From: Dolomedes plantarius
Taxonomy: Eukaryota; Arthropoda; Arachnida; Araneae; Dolomedidae
NCBI GenBank assembly: GCA_907164885.2
Contig: OU015496.1
Coordinates: 184,619,281 to 184,683,280 of the forward strand
Length of the DNA stretch: 64,000 bases
Reading direction: 5' to 3'
Below the pieces are notes generated by a model. The model searched no databases. It saw only the letters and a program-made list of their open reading frames with translations, and was not told the origin of the DNA. Positions 43,917 to 55,803 of the stretch are shown in pieces (the first letter of the stretch is position 1; each line of letters opens with the position of its first letter). The position numbers were made by a program, and so were the translations under genes.

Positions 43917-44870
43917 ATTTCCAGTAATTTTGGTACTCTTTTTCCAGACCAGAATCCTGGCACTGCCACTGACTCTTTATACACGCGGTCGATAACGTTT
44001 GTTTTTCCGATTCTGTCTCAGTCGTTGGAGTCTTTTAAAGCTTGAAAAGTCGATCGCAGAAGTTGATCGAGTCATCATAATTTTCATATACTCAAACGTC
44101 TATTAAAGCAACAACACAATGTGACATAAATGTAGAATAGATTAGATAAACGGTTAACTTACACCTAATTTACGGTGCTAATAAAAGAATCAGGCGTTTA
44201 AAGAGTAAAATCAATGGTAGAGTTCGACAAGAACTCCAGGACTCTGAGACGAGATGACAAGAACTCAGACTGACGACAAGAACTCAGTTCAATAAGAACT
44301 GTTTAGAAATAATGACAATACTAAGGGAAATGATCGTCTATTCCCAGGAATCACTTGCGATCTTTGGGAACTGATCGAGTTGGCAGAATTATTTCCAGTA
44401 ATTTTGGTACTCTTTTTCCAGACCAGAATCCTGGCACTGCCACTGGCTCTTTATACACGCGGTCGATCACGTTTGTTTTTCCGATTCTGTCTCAGTCGTT
44501 GGAGTCTTTTAAAGCTTGAAAAGTCGATCGCAGAAGTTGATCGAGTCATCATAATTTTCATATACTCAAACGTCTATTAAAGCAACAACACAATATGACA
44601 TAAATGTAGAATAGATTGGATAAACGGTTAACTTACACCTAATTTACGGTGCTAATAAAAGAATCAGGCGTTTAAAGAGTAAAATCCGTGGTAGAGTTCG
44701 ACAAGAACTTCAGGACTCTGAGACGAGACGACAAGAACTCAGACTGACGACAAGACGACAAGAACTCAGTTCAATAAGAACTGTTTAGAAATAATGACAA
44801 TACTAAGAGAAATGATTGTCTGTAATCAGGAATCACTTCTTGCGATCTTTGGGAACTGATTGAGTCGGCA
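43917..44870. repeat. Direct duplication, about 475 bp x 2
   Basis: Two head-to-tail copies start at ATTTCCAGTAATTTTGGTAC (43917 and about 44390) and end near GATCGAGTTGGCAGAA / GATTGAGTCGGCAGAA. They differ by scattered substitutions and a small expansion of GACGACAAG. TATA-like CTTTATACACGCGG and a poly-A signal-like CTAATAAAAG occur in order, as in a retroelement LTR. No TG...CA ends, primer site or internal region is seen. Confidence 0.85.
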
Positions 44871-47356
44871 GAAGTATTACCCAACGAATGAGTAGGGTTA
44901 TGTTTTAAGTAGTTAAGACGCATTTACAGTCTTGATTACAGCTAGAAGAATATGATAAATTTTCTCACACTTAAAAAAACGCCTACATTATAAATTAATA
45001 TTTCAAAGCCACAAATATTATTCCAAGCGAGTAATAGTCAGAATAATGAAAAAAATTAGTAATAACACCGGTTATTAAATGAAATAGAATGCAAAAAGTT
45101 AATTGTGTTTTTCTTGTTACGTATAACCCTACAGCTGATGATATATCGTTACGCATAAGACACGTGGTTTGTTTTGCATAAATATAATACACTTTTTTCA
45201 AAGTGTTCATTAATGAAGGCATACATACTTTTCGTAGCTAAGCCATACCTTTAAAGAACAGCAATTAAACTTGATTGTTTCATCAAAATGGTCCCTGTCG
45301 CATATCCATCATAAAAAAATTCGTTTTTAGGGTTATCCGAGCATCATAAAACAAAAAGATCAGAAATGAAATACAAATTGTCTAAGAGAATGTTTGCATA
45401 GCTGGTAAACCTGGAAGGCCTGCAAACTTTTGATAGAAAAAAAATTGAAAATCCGTGTCTTTTAATATTTTAATGAATTTTTTAATATTTTAATCTTTTC
45501 TTCATATAAAATCTGTAAATAATTTATTTTTATGGGAAAAAAAGGCCATTTTTGCACTATCCGTGTTTTGTGGTTTTTCGTGCATCGATTTGAATGAGTA
45601 ATCCGAAATACGGAAATTAATGACGCATGTAATTAACTCTTGGAGAACAGTAAAACTTCTGTTTCCAGGAGCACTTTCTCAAAAGCTGTAATACCATTAA
45701 AACATTTATTTTACTCTATTTCTGGAAGTTCAACGGTCAAAATTCCTGCCTGTTTTAAAAATACATCCCCCAAACACTTTCTGCAGGCATCCCGTACTCC
45801 TTGTGGAGCCCTGACACCCGGAAAAAATTCCACAAATAAACCCGGGCAAGTACATATGTTTACACTCACCCCCCACAGCAGAAAAAAAGCAGAAAGGGGC
45901 GATATTTCCCAGAAAGGGGCCTCCTCACCCGAATTCGCGTCTTCGGTTACACCCCTCCTGAAAGAACTACTTTGAAGAGGCACGTTCAAGAAGGGGGTCA
46001 AAACGAACGAAGTTCGCCTATCAGCATCGATGCACTTGTGAAGCTTCTATCACTGCTTGTTTTGGCTTCAGTCTTTACCTGTTTATCTCTCGAAGGCTTT
46101 TCTCCTAAAAGCGAGAGTTTCTTGGGATTTCTCTAGAGATAGTGGGTAGCGAAGAATTTGTTAGATGACGATTCGACAGTAGGATCTTCTGGGAAGTGCT
46201 GAAGACTAAGCACTGTATTACCCCACATTCTCAAACACACACATACGCTATTACGAAATGACCCCAATGCAATACAAAAGACTTTCTGAATTGAAGTACA
46301 CTGAATTTGAAGAATGTTTTGTTTTGTCATGGTAGCACATCAGTCAACATCCCAAGATCTTTAATCCCCTGATTATACCGTGGAGGACTTTTGTCGTAGT
46401 ATTCCAAAGAGGGATTAGCAAGTGCTTTTCTTCTAATACGAAGACAGACATTTAAATACAGGCGGCGCTGTATTTAAAAATTTTCAGCTCCTAACTTTTT
46501 GCAGGGCATTTTAAATTGTTTTGTGATAAAATTAAAATAAAAAGATTTAAAAAACACACGTTGCATTCTAAAGTATATTTTCAAATGCAGAAAACAAAAT
46601 AACAAAATATGTTTCTACTAATCTGTAATTAAAAGATACTGAAAAGAAGTTTTCCCACAGCTTAACTTGATGGAGTAGGGAGTTATAAATGATCTGCGAC
46701 GGCAGCTGATGCACGTATTAAATTTAGCGTACCGAGAAAAGGAATAAATATTCATGCGTTGCCAACAGTTCTAAAACTTTGGAAGCGCGAAGGCAATTTT
46801 ATAAATATTTTGATGGATCTTTATTTGTCAGTAGTTAGTTTCAAAGTCCGTAGTTAACCTCCAATGGCAACAAGCACTTTTCATTCTAAAATATGCCTTT
46901 TATGACAGTTCCAAGAAGTTCCAGAGCCGAAACCTTGAATGGAACTTAACACAGTAAACATGTCTAGAGTATTAAAAACAGATTAAAAAATATTCGAAAT
47001 CCCAAAAATCAAAAGACATGTCCGCTCATGAATTTCTCTGACCGAGCTTAAATTTGCTAGCGATTAAAAAAAGAACTTTTCAGTCTGGAGAACAAATTAT
47101 TCAGAGACGAGCAAAACTGTTTATTCTTAAAAGGGAAAATTTATTTTCCAGCCCTTCAAATGTCTAGCGCTTGTGACAATTACACAAAACTAGGAATGAC
47201 GCCAACAAAGTGTATTCTTTTATTAACAGTGGTGTTAGAGTAGAAACATATATCACTGTTGTTGATGTGAAAGTATTCACAAGGTTGATAATTGTTAAAA
47301 TGAACACTGAAATTCATGAGACGCTCATATGGGACACATGAACTTTAATATTGCTA
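44871..47356. other. Unassigned stretch
   Basis: Overlapping open frames at 45640-46001 on both strands have no motif. GGTTACACCCCTCCTG near 45946-45961 looks like a hAT end without a partner. A relative of the 21650-21700 repeat lies near 45340-45400. No gene recognised. Confidence 0.45.
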
Positions 47357-47364
47357 AATAACAT

Positions 47365-48126
47365 TAGGGATGCGACATCGACAACAAAACATCGATGTTT
47401 TGAAACATCGATATTCAATATTAAAACATCGATGCTAATAAAACGTCGCCCCAAAACCATCGATGTTTTTAAACATCGATGTTTATGAACTTTCATTTTT
47501 TAAAATTGGTTTAGTAACCTCTAAGATTAATGTTACTTCGGTTAGTCATGGGGGGGAGGGAATTTTACTCTCAGGTTGGGCTGTCACAAATAACAAAAAC
47601 TTCGTTGCTAGAGTCAGCGTACATCGCAGAATTTCCATTACACATTTTATTACTTTTACCAGAAAATTGAGGAAGAAATTATTGCAATTTATTAACAAAT
47701 CTTTTATTTTCAAATTAAATAATACAAAAGAAAATTACATATATTTACACCAATTTGAAGTACTGATGCAAAACCAACGTATGGGGGAAAACTGAACAAG
47801 CTTATTTTATCTTTACTGTAAATAACAATCATTGGGGGCTATTGGGGCATATGATTATTATTCATTGGTTCTCCATTGCCATTTGTCTCTAATCGTTCCC
47901 CCTTTTGTAATCGTCCTTCTCAGAATTCAGACATTTACAGAGTGGGAAAATTATGCTACGAGATTAATTTTTTTTTATTATGGTACATTTTCATTTAAAA
48001 AAAACATCGAGCACAAAACATCGATGTTAAAAAAAAATCGGCTTCAATAAATCGATGTTTAAAGCATCGATATTTTTATCAAAACATCGATGTTTTGAAA
48101 ACATCGACATCGATGTAGCATCCCTA
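47365..48126 (+). mobile_element. ATCGAT-rich hAT-like element, copy 1 (complete)
   Basis: The ends are TAGGGATGCGACATCG and CGATGTAGCATCCCTA. A perfect 8-bp duplication AATAACAT flanks it (47357-47364, 48127-48134). Both subterminal regions are packed with the palindrome ACATCGATGT and variants, about a dozen copies, likely transposase-binding sites. A frame of about 110 codons in the middle is shared with copy 2 but has no recognisable motif. Confidence 0.92.
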
Positions 48127-48134
48127 AATAACAT

Positions 48135-48880
48135 ATGCTCTTTGTCTGAAAATCATTTATGTTGTACTTTTCATGACCACCTATAAACAAAGACCCCCTA
48201 AAACCAAAGAAATTCCGACAGCAAGTTTTGTAACATATTATTTATGCACAATATTTAATTTCATATTGTGGACCGTATGCAAGGGAAAAGAAGAGAGATG
48301 TAAGGGCGAAGGGAGAGTTAGAAGCTCTGACCATCCACCAAATCGCCCAAACTTTTTTTACAACACAAATATAATTATAGATGTTTACAATGATTAAGCT
48401 TCACGATTGAAACAAAAGACAGAAAATATCCGATTTTCGCAAAATAAATTAAATAAAATACATACTTTTCAAGATATATTGGTAATAACATTTTATCGCA
48501 CAAGTAGGTTATTTCCTACTACAGTGTTCAACTTTTAAAAAATCACCTAAGAATACACATTTTTTTCCCCAACAGCAGGACTTTTTCAATGTTTCCTCAT
48601 GTTATTATTAATGAACACATTTAAAAAAAGAATGTTAAAAAAATTCAAGTTGGGAAAAAGACTTGATTTATATATATCCCATTTTCTTATCTGGAAGACA
48701 TTTTCAGACATAGAGCTAGGTTTAATTGGAACTGAACGGTGAGGATATAACGACCGTATGCAAGGACCGGTATCAACCTCATCTTTAGTATCCTGCTGAC
48801 AGAACTATACCGGGGATGAAAAGAAACTCAGTCCTAGCGCACTTTTTGCGCATCAACAAACGTTGTTAGCTTATTTGTAA
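48135..48880. other. Unassigned stretch
   Basis: No gene or repeat boundary recognised before the 158-bp array. Confidence 0.5.
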
Positions 48881-50335
48881 TAAACTACTACTCATCCTGC
48901 CAATACCTAAATAACAGAATGAAACACGGCCCAAAGAAGATCAGCTATCGCTCTTGAATGGCATGTATACCTCACATACTTGGCTGTAGTACTAGACATT
49001 TTGCTTTGCTCCAAAGTATCAATCAATGCGCGTGAGCAGAAAATCTCTATTATTCTCATCCTGCAAATACCTAAATTATATAATGAAGCACGACTCAAAC
49101 AAACCCAGCTAACGCTCTGGAATGACATATCTATCTCGGACATAGCTGAAGTACTAGACATTTTGCTTTGCTCCAAACTATCAATGCACGTGAGCAGAAA
49201 ATCTCTATTATTCTCATCCTGCAAATACCTAAATTATATAATGAAGCACGACTCAAACAAACCCAGCTAACGCTCTGGAATGACATATCTATCTCGGACA
49301 TAGCTGAAGTACTAGACATTTTGCTTTGCTCCAAACTATCAATGCGCGTGAGCAGAAAATCTCTATTATTCTCATCCTGCAAATACCTAAATTATATAAT
49401 GAAGCACGACTCAAACAAACCCAGCTAACGCTCTGGAATGACATATCTATCTCGGACATAGCTGAAGTACTAGACATTTTGCTTTGCTCCAAACTATCAA
49501 TGCGCGTGAGCAGAAAATCTCTATTATTCTCATCCTGCAGATACCTAAATTATATAATGAAGCACGACTCAAACAAACCCAGCTAACGCTCTGGAATGAC
49601 ATATCTATCTCGGACATAGCTGAAGTACTAGACATTTTGCTTTGCTCCAAACTATCAATGCGCGTGAGCAGAAAATCTCTATTATCCTCATCCTGCAAAT
49701 ACCCAAATTATATAATGAAGCACGACTCAAACAAACCCAGCTAACGCTCTGGAATGACATATCTATCTCGGACATAGCTGAAGTACTAGACATTTTGCTT
49801 TGCTCCAAACTATCAATGAGCGTGAGCAGAAAATATCTATTATTCTCATCCTGCAAATACCTAAATTATATAATGAAGCACGACTCAAACAAACCCAGCT
49901 AACGCTCTGGAATGACATATCTATCTCGGACATAGCTGAAGTACTAGACATTTTGCTTTGCTCCAAACTATCAATGCGCGTGAGCAGAAAATCTCTATTA
50001 TTCTCATCCTGCAAATACCCAAATTATATAATGAAGCACGGCTCAAACAAACTCAGATAACGGTAAAAAATGTCATATCTACCTCAGGCATGACTGGAGT
50101 ACTAGACGTTTTGCTTTGCTCCAAAACTATCAATGCGCGTGTGCAGAAAAACCTCTATTATACTCATCCTGCAAATACCTAAATTATATAATGAAGCACG
50201 ACTCAAACAAACCAAACTAACGGTCTGGAGTGGCATATCTACCTCAGACATGACTGGAGAACTAGACATTTTGCGTTGTTCCAAGCTATCAATGCGCGTG
50301 GGGATAGAATGTCTATTTTATGAATGTTACATGCA
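48881..50335. repeat. 158-bp satellite-like tandem array, about nine units
   Basis: Exact 158-bp periodicity: CTCCAAACTATCAATG at 49171, 49329, 49487, 49645, 49803 and 49961. Middle units are nearly identical. The first unit (48881-49010) and last two (50045-50335) are diverged. Each unit is open in a plus-strand and a minus-strand frame (about 83-86 codons), but many 'starts' are TTG and 158 is not a multiple of three, so these are not taken as genes. Confidence 0.95.
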
Positions 50336-51276
50336 GAAATGGATGCCCTCAATCATTTTCACGAGAATCGACGGGAGATAAGCGTTACTAAATGACGTCA
50401 AGGTTTCTGTTGGCAAAAAATCAGGAAGGTTGCTTCTCTCTCTCTATCTCTCTCACCCATTTTACACTCTCTCAAAAGTGAGATAATTTGTCGGGAACCA
50501 GCAACTCTTCTTCGGGGAAAACTATATTGGTGTGGATGAGGAGGAAACGTGTCCGATTCTCCAAGAAATTAATAAATAAACACCCAGTTCGTGGTAATTT
50601 GTAAGGCCGGAATTTAAATGGGAAGAGAGATATCGATTTCCATACAAGATTTTGTTTATATTTGTTCAGGTGCTGAAGGCGCCTCACCTTCGCACGACTG
50701 GCGCCAACTGAGCTCTTCACTCGACGGTAGGGTTTGGTTAAACTTAGAAGTATGTCAGTGAAATCAACAAACACAATCAAAGAGTGAGACAGGGGGGCGA
50801 GAGTTAACATGTTACTATCTCGACTCCGCTGGTTGACGTGTGAACAGACAGCTTTCTTGCTCTTTACAGTGGGCTTCTCCAAACTGTTGCTCAGAAGAGA
50901 CTGTAAATGAAAGACGTGGAATCCCACGAACATGTAAACAAAACGACCGCTTTTGAAAAGCTACCAAAAAAAGTTTTCTGTATTAAAAAAACAAACAAAC
51001 ACAGTGATTAGAGGTAATTGAAGATAAACATTTTTATATAGTGTATTGCACGCAACAGCGTATTTTTTCACTATATTAAATTACTGCAATTTACAAAGAA
51101 ATTCTATCAAAACGATCTACTGTAAACTTTTAAATGAAACGTAAATCTACATTATTTTAGCAAAGAAAAACTATTAATTAAATAATAAAGGGAAGCAAAA
51201 AAATTAACATTGCCTCCTTTTAAGTCGACCAACCATAGGAATAAACTAAAAGATAAGTTCCCGTATAGTGTCATCT
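50336..51276. other. Unassigned stretch
   Basis: A (TC)n-like run sits at 50436-50453. A 153-codon minus-strand frame at 50472-50933 has no recognisable motif or splice signals. Composition at 50480-50930 is less AT-rich than average, so an untranslated or coding exon cannot be excluded. Confidence 0.4.
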
Positions 51277-51279
51277 TAA

Positions 51280-51428
51280 GGCTCGGTGCACACGAGCGAT
51301 CCGGTGTCGTTGAGAGTTGAACTAACCGACTCACGTGGACGTGAGTCGGTTAGTCCAACTCTATGTAGTACTGCTTGATCGCAACTGCGGTGCCGCAACG
51401 ACACCGGACCGCTCGTGTGCACCGAGCC
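51280..51428. mobile_element. PIF/Harbinger MITE made of two nested palindromes
   Basis: The terminal repeats GGCTCGGTGCACACGAGCG and the inverse are flanked by TAA on both sides (51277-51279, 51429-51431), the TWA target of PIF/Harbinger. After CCGGTGTCGTTG (also inverted at the right end), a second perfect palindrome sits inside the left half: GAGTTGAACTAACCGACTCA pairing with TGAGTCGGTTAGTCCAACTC across ACGT-rich bases. 149 bp, no coding. Confidence 0.93.
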
Positions 51429-51431
51429 TAA

Positions 51432-54400
51432 AGACAGACTACGGTGCTAAATCTAGGGTGACCAGAGTCCAGCATTTCTTGGGCTAACCGTCACTGCTTT
51501 TAAATCTTCTAATCTTATTTCTATATTTATGGCCATAGAAATTCTTTTACAAATGCTACGGATAATTTTAAGTTCAAATGCAAGTGTCAGCATGGCTAGG
51601 ATTACGATACGATCATAAATAATACAATCCGTACTAATATGGCAGTTGGAAATTTCAAAAGATTTTTGACCGTTGAAATTCTTTTCAAAATGAATAATTT
51701 ATCGGATTTCATCTTCTCTGTCACCCCAAACGTAAAACTTGAAAGCAGAGACCCAAGACTAGATTTCTTACATAAGCAGTTAAAATATTCCTATCATAAA
51801 CTTCCATTTATTATCCTAATAGTAGACTTTCGTAATGATGTCGACATCAACGCTAAAACTACCGACAGTTAAGATTAAAAAAAACACCCATTACATTTCT
51901 ACCACTGCTAAAACTACTCATCTTGGCTGCATTGGTAATTAGAATGTGACACGGTAAATAACGTGACACGAGGAATAAATAATTGTCTACTTTTCGAACA
52001 CTATAAAGTAAATGTGAATCGAATCGATAAATTCAGTGAACGGTACATGGAACAATATAGTTTGCTATGCAAAAACCCTATGGGAAATCTGAAAACAAAA
52101 TTCAAAATGCATCCACCGGCAAAATGCATCCTCATTTTGATGCACAACTATTTCGAAATTCTAGAAAGTAATTTGCATAATTCATAAGAAAAGCGCGACG
52201 TAAATCAGAGTAAAACGTCTGACAACTCCTTAATGTAATTCACATCGAAAAATACAGACAAATGAATTGCCACGTTTAGCGAAAATATTCCTGCAGCTTA
52301 TATCAGCAAACGATTTGTGGAGGATATATTTTTTAAAATTATTATTAAAAATGCATTTTTCAGAAATTTTCTAATTTTACAGAAGTTTAATATTATGCTT
52401 CTCACTTTAGTGTGTGTGTACACAGTAAAACCCTAATCGCTCTTTTATTCAAGGGTAAAAATTTAAAATTTGAATAAAATTAAAAATTTTAAAAAAGGAG
52501 AGGAATTATAAAAATTTTATATTTAAACTTAATTTTAATTATATTCATAATTAAAATTTAAAACGAAGTATTTTAAGTTCGTTTTTTAAGAAAGGTTTTT
52601 TTTTTTTGTTTTTTTTTCAAACCTGTTATGTGTCATAAGTTGCTTTAACCGTACCTGTCATCGGTCTCAGAGGTTCTCAAACTGAGGACCTCCAAGGGTA
52701 TGACCGTGACTCATAGAGTCTACTCGAGGAGCTCTCTTGTTGAAAACGGAGTTCTCCCCTCTCAAGACATCTGCTAAAACCTCAGAATTCCAGAAATCTT
52801 TAGGCAACTCCGTGACGCCCAGTGCACGCTCTTAGTTATTTTTTTGTTTTCTCCCTGGGGTAATTATTCTACTGCTATCTGCTTAATTATTTTCCTGCAT
52901 TTCTATTCGCTCATTTCAGAACCACGCAGGGGCCGTTACGGCTTTAAACTAAAAATATGCAGCAGGAGATGATAGAGAGCATGAGCGGTTATATAGAAGG
53001 TCGATATGTCTACTATCTTGAATTAATTCTAATAAATTACGAATTAATAAAGCATAAACATAATATATTTATTGGACAAAACTGCCCATACACATTTCTT
53101 CTGGCTTATCCCTAAATTATGTCTTAATAAATTAATTAACCCAAAATTATGCGCAGACACATTTCTTCTGATGGCTAATTCGGTCTATTTTATCTAGTCA
53201 ACCCTTCATGAAAACTGTAGCCTACTCATCACAATTTCGACTGTTGTCACTAACCATAGCCTACTAGCCACCATGACAGAACTTTCGAACCTACAAGTTC
53301 GATCAGCCTGAGGTCTGAGCTTATGTGCAACTTTTACTTATTTGTAACATTTATTTAATGATTTTCGCACAGACCACCAGCAAAATGTCCCCTTTTCACC
53401 ATTTCACAGAGATTGTTATCTTGTATTTCATTATACAGTTTCTGATTGAAAATTGCTCATTATGATAATTTCGCTTATTAGAAACCATCACAATTCCTAA
53501 CAAGCAAGCGCAATACATCCTTTCTGTTTTTTCAACAATGTAATCATTTTAAAATTTGGTCAATTTTTACCGCAATCGGCGATACTGCCCACAGCGTATC
53601 ATATATAATGTTGCGAATCTGGGTAGGGCAGTAATAACTCAGCTCGCCTGACATAGAAAGAGTACGTAATTAGCTCGTATTAGCTGGAGTAAGGCGTTAG
53701 AAACAAATGACACATCGCACTGTGTAATTTCACGGCCGATAAAGTGTAATGAGAATCATTAATTGAAACTAATGTGAAATGCATGATATGCAAAAAGCAG
53801 TGCCCTCAAATTATAGTGTCGTCTATTTCGTATAAATTACTGGATCATTACTGGATGGTACGTAAGATTTAGTGACCTGCTTAGCTGGAACCTCAGTAAT
53901 AATTCAAAGGAAGTGATAAAGCTGAAAAGTAATTAATTTGAGAAAAGGAATCAATAATATATTAGTATTACCTTTTACACAGTTCTCTAAACAATACTAA
54001 CAGACTGAAAGTTGTATTTCCGATTTACTTCGAGCTAAAATAGACTACGGCACAAAACAGAGCTAAAAAATACCCAACAAAAAAATCCCCTAAACGAACG
54101 AAATGCATATGGACAAGTTAAAAGAATGTCAGTTATACAACCATTTCAGAGCAAAATGAATTAAAGTTACAGAGAAAAAGAAATATAAAGCAAAAGCAAT
54201 CCTTTTTTTTTCAAATCCAGTATACGTCACGACAAGCAAGTTTAACTGCACCTGTAAATTCAGCATTAAAGATTACAATGTAAGATTATAGGTCGATTAT
54301 AAAAATACAAAATTCTTTGTAACTAATCCATGCATATGAGCTATAATATATGTACAAAAGCAAAATTATATGTGTAAATTATTATGAAGCAAAACCCATC

Positions 54401-54951
54401 GATAACGTTAATGAATAAACAAATACATGCAATAAAAATTTAGGTGCAAATCTAAACATTAAATAAAAAATTCTAAAATATACAATTAATCGAATTTGCT
54501 TCATTAAACCATAAAAAAATGAATGAACTTAAAAATTCTATGACGACCGCACACACACCAGCATCTTTAACAACGATTACTCACAACTATCCAAGTAAAA
54601 ATCTGCACTGCGTCTAATAACTTCTCACGCGATAGTGACTCGTTCATTCAAAAATTAGCCCCATCCCAAGCATTCTTGTGGTTTGATAACTGCCAATCAT
54701 ATTTTGAGAAGTAGGAAAGTAGTTGGGCAAGTCTGGATTGCTTAAGTCTGGATTGCTCAAAAGCTGTTACGAGTACAAGGCTGGCGGAGGTTGGAAAATC
54801 CCAAGATTTTAATCCAACCAGCTCAAGAAGTTCCAAGTTAAAAGACTGGACGATTGGATGCTATACAAAATTGACAATTACAGGCAGAAAAGAAGATGTG
54901 ACTTAATTAAAAACTATTGCATCGCAAAAAAAGAAACAAAAGAGTTTTAGA
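51432..54951. other. Long unassigned region
   Basis: AT-rich with homopolymers near 52560-52620. CAGAGGTTCTCAAACTGAGG at 52668 looks like a hAT tip without a partner. No exon or RNA gene recognised. Confidence 0.45.
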
Positions 54952-55105
54952 ATTTTACATATGTAAAATTTTACATATGTAAAATTTTTCATATGTATAT
55001 GTCTAATATATATTCCCGAAGTATCCTAAATTATACAGTATTAAGCTTGAAATTATACAGTATTAAACTTTAAGCCTAAATTATACAGTATTAAGCTTGA
55101 ACAGC
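54952..55105. repeat. Short tandem repeats
   Basis: Two small arrays: TTTTACATATGTAAAA palindromic units (54952-55002), and AAATTATACAGTATTAAGCT repeated three times with small spacers (about 55030-55105). Confidence 0.85.
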
Positions 55106-55269
55106 TAAAAGTAACTGTTTATCTAACCACTTAAGCTTGCGATTGATTCACTAATGCGCGTGACCAAATCTTCCACCCGTAATTCGAAGCAAGCCATTAA
55201 CTTGCAGCAAAATTGATAAAATTTCCCGACAAAAAGTCTTCCTATACATATTTCGACCATTTTTCTCAT

Positions 55270-55800
55270 TTTTTGTGTGTATACCTGATACACTCAAAAG
55301 ACATGATTTTGAAAAAATTAGAGAGGTAAGCAACTCCGATATGGCGGAAAAATTGAAAGGTAACCTGGGAAAACATCCAAGACTGTTTGTTCTGTTGGAA
55401 ATCGTATGGCCACACACCCCGCAAGGAGGCAGTAGCAAATTTCAGTCTACAGACTGGACACGACTGCTTGGCAGAATATCTGTTCAAAATGGGTATATTT
55501 CTTACCAACGTTTGCCCCATCTGCAGCGCAGGCGTTATGAATTCGGATCACCTCCTAATTTGCCATGGATTAGACAGAATCTCCCAGAGAAACGAGACAT
55601 CAGCAAATTGTATTGGGATGCAAGGACCAGTATGAACTCTCTTTGTGACTGAACTTTTTGATTGTGCATATTTTTCCAGTTTATTTTGTTTCTAGTTTTT
55701 ATTGTTGGTTTCTAGTTTATATTGCTGTTTTGTTTTGTTTCCTGATCCTTTGTAATGTTGTGGGCTGCCTGATCTGTATGGATTAATTTTCGGAATAAAT
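55270..55800 (+). pseudogene. LINE C-terminal fragment and 3' UTR
   Basis: The plus-strand frame near 55440-55590 reads SLQTGHDCLAEYLFKMGIFL, TNVCPICSAGVMNSDHLLIC. This matches the I-clade LINE tail 'LRTGHD.LA.HL.R.GI.....C.LC..G..MD..HLL.C'. It is the same protein region as the fragment at 43605. Further left the text (TLKRHDFEKIREV...) is shifted between frames. A stop-rich T-rich tail runs to GGAATAAATCC near 55793-55803. Confidence 0.75.
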
Positions 55801-55803
55801 CCA

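Noticed and set aside
45640..46001. Overlapping 111- and 96-codon frames on opposite strands
   Set aside because: No motif; proline/serine-rich in both directions. A possible hAT end nearby suggests repeat origin.
47463..47795. 110-codon frame as a gene (and its partner at 61587-61952)
   Set aside because: It lies inside a young hAT-like element. Similarity between copies is explained by recent common origin, and no domain is recognisable.
49168..50060. Serial overlapping ~86- and 83-codon frames on both strands
   Set aside because: They repeat with the 158-bp satellite period, often start at TTG, and the period is not a multiple of three. They are by-products of the array.
48881..50335. 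A CRISPR array
   Set aside because: Repeats abut without unique spacers and the window is eukaryotic.
50472..50933. 153-codon minus-strand frame
   Set aside because: No recognisable motif, no splice or poly-A logic, and the composition argument alone is too weak.
52668..52850. hAT element
   Set aside because: Only one tip-like sequence (CAGAGGTTCTCAAACTGAGG); no partner end or 8-bp duplication found.
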